64,000 nt of DNA from Pogonophryne albipinna (taxonomy: Eukaryota; Chordata; Actinopteri; Perciformes; Artedidraconidae). Positions 53,101 to 62,100 of the stretch are shown piece by piece (positions within the stretch are counted from its first letter, which is position 1; the number at the start of each line of letters is the position of its first letter). A program made the position numbers and the translations under genes. The notes beneath the pieces are model-generated. The model saw only the letters and a list, made by a program, of their open reading frames with translations, was not told the DNA's origin and did no database searches. The stretch is taken from the NCBI GenBank assembly GCA_028583405.1, contig CM053246.1, positions 3,592,570 through 3,656,569 of the forward strand. The letters are read 5' to 3'.

Positions 53101-56100
53101 GGCCTTGGTGAAGGAACTTCTCGTCTTTGTAGGTCGCTGTGCTTCTGCAGTAGTGTGAATCAACAGTGGGCAGATCCTTCAACCAGTCCTTAAGGAAATC
53201 TGTGACAGCAGTTTCCAGCTTTGCATTTTTGCCACTCTTAGGTGGAGATTTGGTTGGCGGGTCTGCCACTTGTTCGTCATGGTCGATGGTGTCTTTGTTC
53301 AGCCAGTGTAATGGTTCTTTCAGGGATTCCAAGTGTAGAAGAAAAAGAGCTTTGCACACTTTAAGATTCGTTCCATCCTGAAGTTTCAGTTGGTCGGAAA
53401 ATTATGAACTGCGCCTGGATCCCTCACCAACTTTCTTTCTTTCATGGCAACCTTTGTGACCAAAGTGGTGACGTATGTTCTTCCCAGTTATCCATTGACC
53501 AAATATTCACTGCCTCTGCTCTTCTGTAATGTGATTGACAGTCTCGAGTCGTGACTCGTTGACAGAACTTCGAATTGCAGGGAAGGCCCATAGCCTTTGC
53601 AGCTATTTCTTTGCCACCTTTGGCCTTGTATGCCATTCCTTTGAGACGTTTCTTCCTGGATTCATTTTGCTTCCATGTTTCTGGGCTGAGGTATTTATGT
53701 GGTTTCCTTTTGACCGTATTGTTTTCATACACATCCTCTAGATCAGGGGTGTCAAACTCAAGGCCCGGGGGCCAAATCCGGCCCGCGACTTCATTTCATG
53801 TGGCCCCACAAGAGCTTGCAAATAATATAATATGTTTGTTATACGGTTACATGCCGATTTACAGAAGCACGTTGCCCATAAACTACATGTCCCACAATGC
53901 ATCTCAAATTTGACTTTTTTTCTTCTAAATATGCCTTTTTTCTCAGAATTGACTTTTTTTTCAAAATGTCACTTTTTTTATATTTTGCTTTTCTTTTAAA
54001 ATCATTTTGTGACATGCGCACTGAAGAGACTTGCAATTGTTTGCCCTAGACTTCTGCTTTTAGACCGAGATAATTATGAAGTTATTACCCTATCTGATAA
54101 TAATCCAATGCAGAGGCAATGATGTAATAATACATTATTTTATATATATTAAATATTTATATATGTATTTTTATATAGTCTTAAAGTTATAACCGGCCCT
54201 TTGAGTGCAACCATAATGCGAATGTGGCCCGTGATGAAATTGAGTTTGACACCCCTGCTCTAGATGACCATAATGTTCTGAAGTTGCTGCCAGACTGTAT
54301 TAATTTTCACGGACAGAGGACTCATCAGAGGATGGATTGTAGTTTGGGTCGATGATATCATCATCATCATCTGTGTCTTCTTCATGGTGTGGACGGGTCT
54401 GCTTGGCATCTTCAGCAACACTCTCCTTCAATGAGAGTGTTTAAGTTATTGTCTGCTCCATCTCTTTAACAACGGTCTCATTTTCATTGGATGATTCCTG
54501 ATCGGTGTCTGAAAAGTCAAGTGCATCTCCTACCAAAAAGGAGTAGACGTACGGTCACAAATGTGTGATCATTATGAAAAACATTTTTGTAATTGCACTG
54601 TGGTATTAATACATTAAAGCTATTTTGATGAATATTATTTGGCCAAATTCAATTAAAAAAACATTTAATCTTTCCTAATAAGATGGAAATGTAATGTGGA
54701 AAAAGGAGACTATAATACAATATTAACAATTGAAATGTACTTTTCCTAATTCATAATTATGCAGTAATTGTAACCGTTACTTCTGAAAGGTTAGATTCGT
54801 TTTTAGATTAGTCTTTACTGTCCCAGAGGGAAATGTGTGCATGCTTCATGGAGCTACAGTATATTAGCTACAGTAACTATACCTACAGTAGCTTCGGTAG
54901 CTACAGTAACTATACATTGTGAAAGTAAAAGACTAAATAACTACACAACATGTATAGCCTAGCATATAGTATAACATCACTTACCAACAGGGGATAAGCC
55001 CTGAACCATGAAAATAACTTAATTTATCTGTTAGTTTTTCTTTTTCTTGAAGCAGCCATTTTGTAAAGCTTGTAAAATGGCCTAAGTCACGAGACAATGT
55101 GACTTAGGCCATTATCTTTTTTTAAATATATGGCCTAAGTCACACTCTTGACATAGGCCATTATACTATCAGGGTAGGAACAGCACTATCCTTTCAATAA
55201 GGATGTAGGCAATTTTACCAGAGGTGGCCAGCATCAAGAAGAGATGATTTAGGCAAAAAAAACATTTTCTCCAAAATATGACTTAGGCCATTAGTTTAAG
55301 AAGGTGACGATATTAGAAACGGAGTTGGCGACACTAAGACTGCGAGTAAAACACACGTGATGACGTCACCAACTAATCGACGACTGAATTAGTTGGCAAC
55401 TAATTTGGTCATCGATTTTAATCGATTAAGTCGATTAGTTGTTGCACCCATAACATATACTCACATAATGCATACTTTCTTCCTTCTAGCTGGTTTACCT
55501 AGACCTGAGCTGAATGGCTTAGTTATAGGGATGTAACGATATACCGAATATCGCGGTAAATAAACGTCCCAATACCGTCGTGAGACTGATAAAATCTAAC
55601 GCGATAAAAAAAAAAAAAACACTTTTTTTTGTTTTAAACCTTTATTTAACCAGGTGGTCCCATTGAGACACAAAAGGACATCGTATTTACAGGGCTACAT
55701 TTACACACCTAGAGACATTGACAAGTACCAACAGTATATTTATATCTCGCCCTGTCAATAAGCCTCACCTTCTTGGCAAAAACGGTATTGTTTTTGAAGT
55801 GGTGGAGAGACAATGCACACTGCTGTCACCCATGGCCAAAGCATATCTCTCTGTCCCACTGAGGTGGCGTTAGACTTTTTCGCTGTCCGTCATTTTGAGG
55901 ACAGACAGGATCGTAAAATGTCCGTCATAATCCCTTATTACCGTTTATTACCCGTCGGGTCTGAACAGTTCACGAGAGAGCACGCTCGTGAACTGTCAAC
56001 GGGGGGGGCGGTGTTATGCCGTGTGTGCATGCACCTCGCGGGAGCGCGCACAGCGCAAAGCAAAAACCTCCCAGACATGTATTGATCTGTACGGCAAAGT

Positions 56101-59100
56101 ACGGTTTGGAAACTATATAATTTCCTTTTGGAGGGCATGCATAACACGGCATAACACCAGAGCCTCGCTGCGGGGAAACGTTGGCGCTGTTCCGAGTTTG
56201 TTCTAATCTGTCAAAATGACAGACTGCTTTCAGATTTTCCCGTCATTGTTAAATAAAATATTCGGTTAACGCGACCACTGCTGTCCCAGCAACATCAGGA
56301 CCAAGCGAGAGAGTTTTTTCCAGAGCAGGGGATATTGTAAATGCCCAAACATCCCACCTTATAAATACCTGGAAATGTGGACATTCTCATATTCCTAAAA
56401 ACCTGACTAGTGAGTTTGAGTTGAGTTACTTGAAAAACTAAAGTGAAACTTGATTTATTTTATTGCAGGGTCTAATTATTAAATGTCCTTGTTTATTTGT
56501 GAGATGCAGTGGCATAAAGAAAATGCCTACTTTATTTGGTAGTACTATAGGTACAAAAACACTGGTTTTCTTGTTCCAGTCTGTTACTGTCACTTTGTTT
56601 TTGACACTTTAAAATACTGCTATCCTACTAAAATGCTGTACAAATCAGATTTATTATTGAATAAAGAAACATTTTCCGAGTAAAAAAAATTGTTATTGAA
56701 AATAAATAAAAAATCCCCCCTTTATTATTCAATATCGCGATAAATACCGTACCGTGGACTTGTTATCGCGATATTATCGTACCGTGAGTTTTTGGTATCG
56801 TTACATCCCTACTTAGTTTCATAGCATTTGATATACTAACTACAATATTTAAATGTGTAGCCAACGCTACATCTCCAAGTTATTTTCTTTTTTCAGTTTG
56901 TTGTTCAATGTCGTGATTTTTTTTTAAATGGAAATTCATGCAGTCTCCTTTTTTAGGTAGTTTTATATTATATCTTAAACAAACTGAAATTACTTAAATT
57001 TGTATTTAGGTATAAGCAGCTAGTTTCATTTTACAACATTTGTTGTTTTTAGTTCTAAATCACACTGGTATGTGGCATCTTAAGATTTTATGATACACAA
57101 GTCCCTGATCAACTCTACTCTTTTTTTTTTTTATTGCAGAAGAAGAATTCCACCACCATCGCAGTGGAAGTGAAGAAGTCTCAGCACAAGTATGTGATCG
57201 GTCCCAAGGGAAACACCCTGCAGGAGATCCTGGAGAAGACTGGTGTGTCAGTGGAGATCCCACCGTCCGACAGCAGCTCAGAAACTGTCATCCTCCGTGG
57301 GGAGCCCGACCGCCTGGGTCAGGCCCTCACTGAAGTTTATGCCAAGGTGTGGAACGTTTTCATGTTCTGATTAAGTTTGATGCTGTAATCATTGAAGAAA
57401 TTAGGTCTAACTTAAAGAACACGCTTCCTTTTGCAGGCGAACAGCTACACTATTTCCTCGGTCACAGCTCCTTCTTGGCTTCATCGTTTTATTATTGGCA
57501 AGAAGGGGCAGAACTTGGCCAAGATTACCCAACAAATGCCCAAGGTATGTTTACTATACATTAACTAACTAAAGCATTTTAAATGATACTATATTCATTT
57601 TTTAAATCTTACTTTCCCATGTATTTTGATTTCAGGTGCACATTGAGTTCACTGAGGGAGAAGATAAGATCACCCTGGAGGGTCCCACCAAAGACGTGCA
57701 GATGGTGCAGGGCCAGATTGAAGTCATTGTAGCAGATTTGGTAAGTAACAAGTTTCCTTTACAAGTTTGTTTTTGACGTACACCCAAATTCACACTGCCA
57801 ATCAAAACGGTTCTCTAATGTCAGAGTAAGTCTTGTAAAAGTAGTACCTAAAAGGTTATTTTCATGTAAAGTAAAGCGCCCTATTTAAAGGGGCGACTGG
57901 CTGCGAGGTTATGCTGTTGTCTTTCAACCAGAAGGCTGTGGGTTTGATACCAGCCCAAGCAGTCAACATGTTGATGTAACCCTGAGTTGCTCCGGATGGC
58001 ATGGTGTATGAATGTTAGCCTCCTAGAGCAAGTGGCACTGCTCTGCATTAATGAGGTGTGAATGATGACATGGGGTCGTAAAGACTGGATAAAGCGCTAT
58101 ATGAGTACAGTCCATTTACCATTTAAACAACACATAAAAGTGCAGTTGAGCCAAGCCAAGTCATTTGTATGCATTTATTCTACTTTCACCTAAAAGGTAA
58201 GCCGTATGGACTACACCGAGATCAGCGTGGATACCAAATTCCACAGACACCTGATTGGAAAAGGAGGTGTCAACAGTAAGTATAGTCTTGCTGTCAAAAG
58301 CATGGTGTATACAAATAAATACAACAAAAATTGGATCAACATCCTCAAATCTGGTTTTATTCTTATTATCCATAGTCAACCGCATCAAAGAACTGCACAA
58401 GGTGACTGTCCGCATCCCCCCTGACAACGAGAAAAGCAACCTGATCCGTATTGAGGGGGATCCCCAGGGTGTCCAGGAAGCCAAGAAGGAGCTGCTTGAG
58501 CTGGCGTCTCGCATGGTGAGACAAACTTGGGTTCGCAGGCAAGAGGCTGCCAATTGTATCCTGATGTGCTGGGGTTGTCTTTAAAGTTTGGAATAAGCCT
58601 AGTCAATGTTTTGAAGGTTGGATATATGCTTGAATTCGAAAACACTCATTGAAAAATGCATGATTTTCAATGTTGTTCATCTACACAACCACTTGTATAA
58701 ACACATCTTTAAAAAGGTTACAGAGTTGTCATGAACAAAACATACAATCAAAGTTTATATGATCAGCTAGCGATATTAACAAAGAGTGATATATAGACAG
58801 ACAGACCCTGGCTGTGCCGTTACTAAACCTGCTGTCTCTCACAGGAAAATGAGCGTACAAAGGACCTGATCATTGAACAGCGTTTTCATCGAGCCATCAT
58901 TGGCCAAAAAGGGGAGAATATTAAAGAAGTGCGCGACAAATTCCCTGAGGTGAGTTGTTTGCAGTTCGTGTTAGTTTGTCTTTGCCCAAAATATTATTTG
59001 TAACTTATGAAACTCAATAATAATATTTATTCCAGGTCATCATCAATTTCCCCGACCCAGCACAGAAAAGTGATATCGTTCAACTGAGGGGCCCCCGAAA

Positions 59101-62100
59101 TGAGGTGGAAAAATGTGCAAAGTTCATGCAGAAGATAGTGGCTGAGATGGTAAATCCTTACAAAGGTCTTATTCCATTAATATTGTATTTTAAAGGCAAC
59201 TATTACTACCTAAGTGCAGTTGTGTGTTAACTCTGTGATTCCTTTTGTCAGGTGGAGAACGGCTTTTCTCTCTCAGTCCCCATCTTCAAGCAGTTCCACA
59301 GAAACATAATTGGAAAAGGAGGATCAAATATCAAGAAGGTACTGTATATGTTTTAAAGAGAATGTATGAAGTTGAATTAGGTCTTCAGGGTGTCCATGTC
59401 TAACTTAACAATGTTCTCTTTTGTTTTCTAGATTAGAGAGGAAACTAACACAAAGATTGACCTGCCAGCTGAGAACAGCAACTCAGAGATGATCGTCATC
59501 ACGGGCAAGAAGGCAAACTGTGAGGTTGCACGGACTCGCATCTTGGCCATTCAGAAAGAACTGGTAAGCACATGCATGCACGTATATTGGGGCTGAGCAA
59601 CTTATAAATAAATTCCTTTTATTTTGGCAACAGTGCAATACATTAAATGTATCCCGATTTAAATTGTCTCTCAAATAACACAACTGGTTACAGTGTTTCC
59701 CACAGAATTTGATTCTATTTGTGGGGGCACCGCACCCCCCCCCCACCCGCAACAAAAAACCAAAGACCCCTTAACCTACACCCCCCCCCCCCCCCCCCCC
59801 CCCCTCAAATAAGAAAATACATGCAAGTTCATGGCTACTGTAGACAACGTTCTTGTTGCTCTGTGTTGCAGTGAGACACACCGGAGTTGAGGATCTGTGG
59901 AGTTTATTCTCCCAGAAATATAATTTACAATTTAGGCATTTAGCAGACGCCTTATTCCAGAGCGACTTCCAATGACCAATTACAGGGATGTTCTCCCTGG
60001 GCTTAGTGCCTTACTCGAGGGCACACTAGTAGTGGTCAGGGTTCGTACGGGTGCTGGAAATCCTTGAAAATGCTTGAAATTGTACGAGGTGTTTTCAAGG
60101 TTTGAAAAGTGTTTGAATTTTGGGAATCGTGCTTGAATTTGGGATAAAGTGCTTGAAATTGTACATGCTTTACTTCGCTTTTTAGATTAAAAGAAAATAA
60201 AGAAGTCGGAGCAAGCTTAATTGCTTCGCTTTTACATAAAACAGCTCTGGCTCCGGCCTTCCCGCGCTATGCGGGCGACCTGCAAGTGTTTGTGTTACGT
60301 GTGACCTGGGCATTCTGATGAGTGATAGATGACTGTGTGCCAGGAGGTTGCAGTTTCAACGAGCGTTGGCTAGCAGAAGATAAATGCAAGCCATGGCTAA
60401 GATGAGGGTCAAGCCCACGAGTAGCCTCCTGCAAAGTTTGCAAAAATAACGATGCGAGAGTCTGCGCTGACGAGCCACATGAAAGGTACGCCGTAGTACA
60501 GCATTTTAGATTAGGCTAACGTTGCATGTTACGTTTGTTTAAGCTAACGTTGGCAAGCTGAATAGCGAACTCGATGAGGGATGATAATATTTGCAGGGGA
60601 CAATCATTTCAGAGGAGCGTACCTATGTTATGTGCGTTAGAGTCGCCATCGTGTGGTGTTCAGAGGATGAAGCACTCACGGCATTTTGTGTTCTAGTCTA
60701 TTGATTCGACACAGAGCGATTTTGAAAGCAATGTATTTCTACTGGTAGTATGTTTCGTGCCTAAACCAAATGTGACTTGCTCTATCGAAATCAGTCACAT
60801 TGACCCGAAGACACATTTTCGTTTGTATTACTGGTCTGGGGGAAGCTCGCGAGTGTGTTTGTGTATTTTTGCATTTGCGCAAGAAACACCGGCTGTTGTT
60901 ATGCCTGCTGTGACGTTAAATTACTCCGTTCTCCGCTTGTAATTATGCCGAAGCTTCAAAGTTGTATTTATCATCTGAATTTGCCGAAACAAGTTTAATA
61001 TTATGAAAGCCAATACTTTGTTTATTTGAAAACGAACATGAATCAATAGATTACATTTATTTTGTGACTATAACAGGAAATGCCGTAAGACTTGGTTGCG
61101 TAATTAGACCTTAGCTTGTTAGTATGTTATAAATTATAAACTGAGGATTTGACCGGGGTTGATATTTTTAGAAACAGGCTTTTATATAAAATCTTGAAGT
61201 ATTTTACAAGTAAAACTACATTTTGCTTTAATCCCATCATGTAATTGTAGAATGAACAGTCTTCCTTTGAAGATGTATAAGTCAGGTGTCTTGAGTAGTC
61301 AACATTACCTACAAATCATTGTACACATTTGTAAATATTAGTTACCTTTGTGAGTCTATTTTTATGCAGCTCTGCGTGATTTTGTGACTACAATTCAGGC
61401 TAATACGCTAGAGGTGAAATAAGTACTCAGATATTGTACTTGAGTAAAAGTAGAAGTACTCAGATCTTGTAGTCAAAGTAGAAGTACTGAGATGTTGTAC
61501 TTGAGTAAAAGCAGAAGTACTCAGATGTTGTACTTGAGTAAAAGTAGAAGTACTCAGATCTTGTACTTGAGTAAAAGTAGAAGTACTCATATCTTGTACT
61601 TGAGTAAAAGTACTCGGAACTTGTACTTGATTAAAAGCAGAAGTACTCAGATCTTGTACTTGAGTAAAAGTAGAAGTACTCAGATCTTGTACTTGAGTAA
61701 AAGTAGAAGTACTCAGGTATTGTACTTGAGTAAAAGTAGAAGTACTCAGATCTTGTACTTGAGTAAAAGTAGAAGTACTCAGATCTTGTACTTGAGTAAA
61801 AGTAGAAGTACTCAGATCTTGTACTTGAGTAAAAGTAGAAGTACCAGAGTGTAGGAATACTCTGTTACAGTAAAAGTACTGCATTCAAAATGTTCCTCAA
61901 GTGAAAGTAGAAAAGTATTCTCATCAAAGTATACTTAAAGTAGCAACAGTAAAAGTAGTCATTGTGCAGATTGGTCCATTTCAGAATAATATATATGATA
62001 TATTTTATAATGATTGATCATGAAAGTGTTCTCAAAGCTGGTAAAGGTGCAGCTAGTCTGAATGACTTTGTAGACTGCAGGGTAGCTGGTGGATTTACTC

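Noticed and set aside
61408..61884. Open frames of STFTQVQDL or [11 protein letters not shown] repeats
   Set aside because: They come from a 33-bp minisatellite in a transposon fragment, open on both strands.
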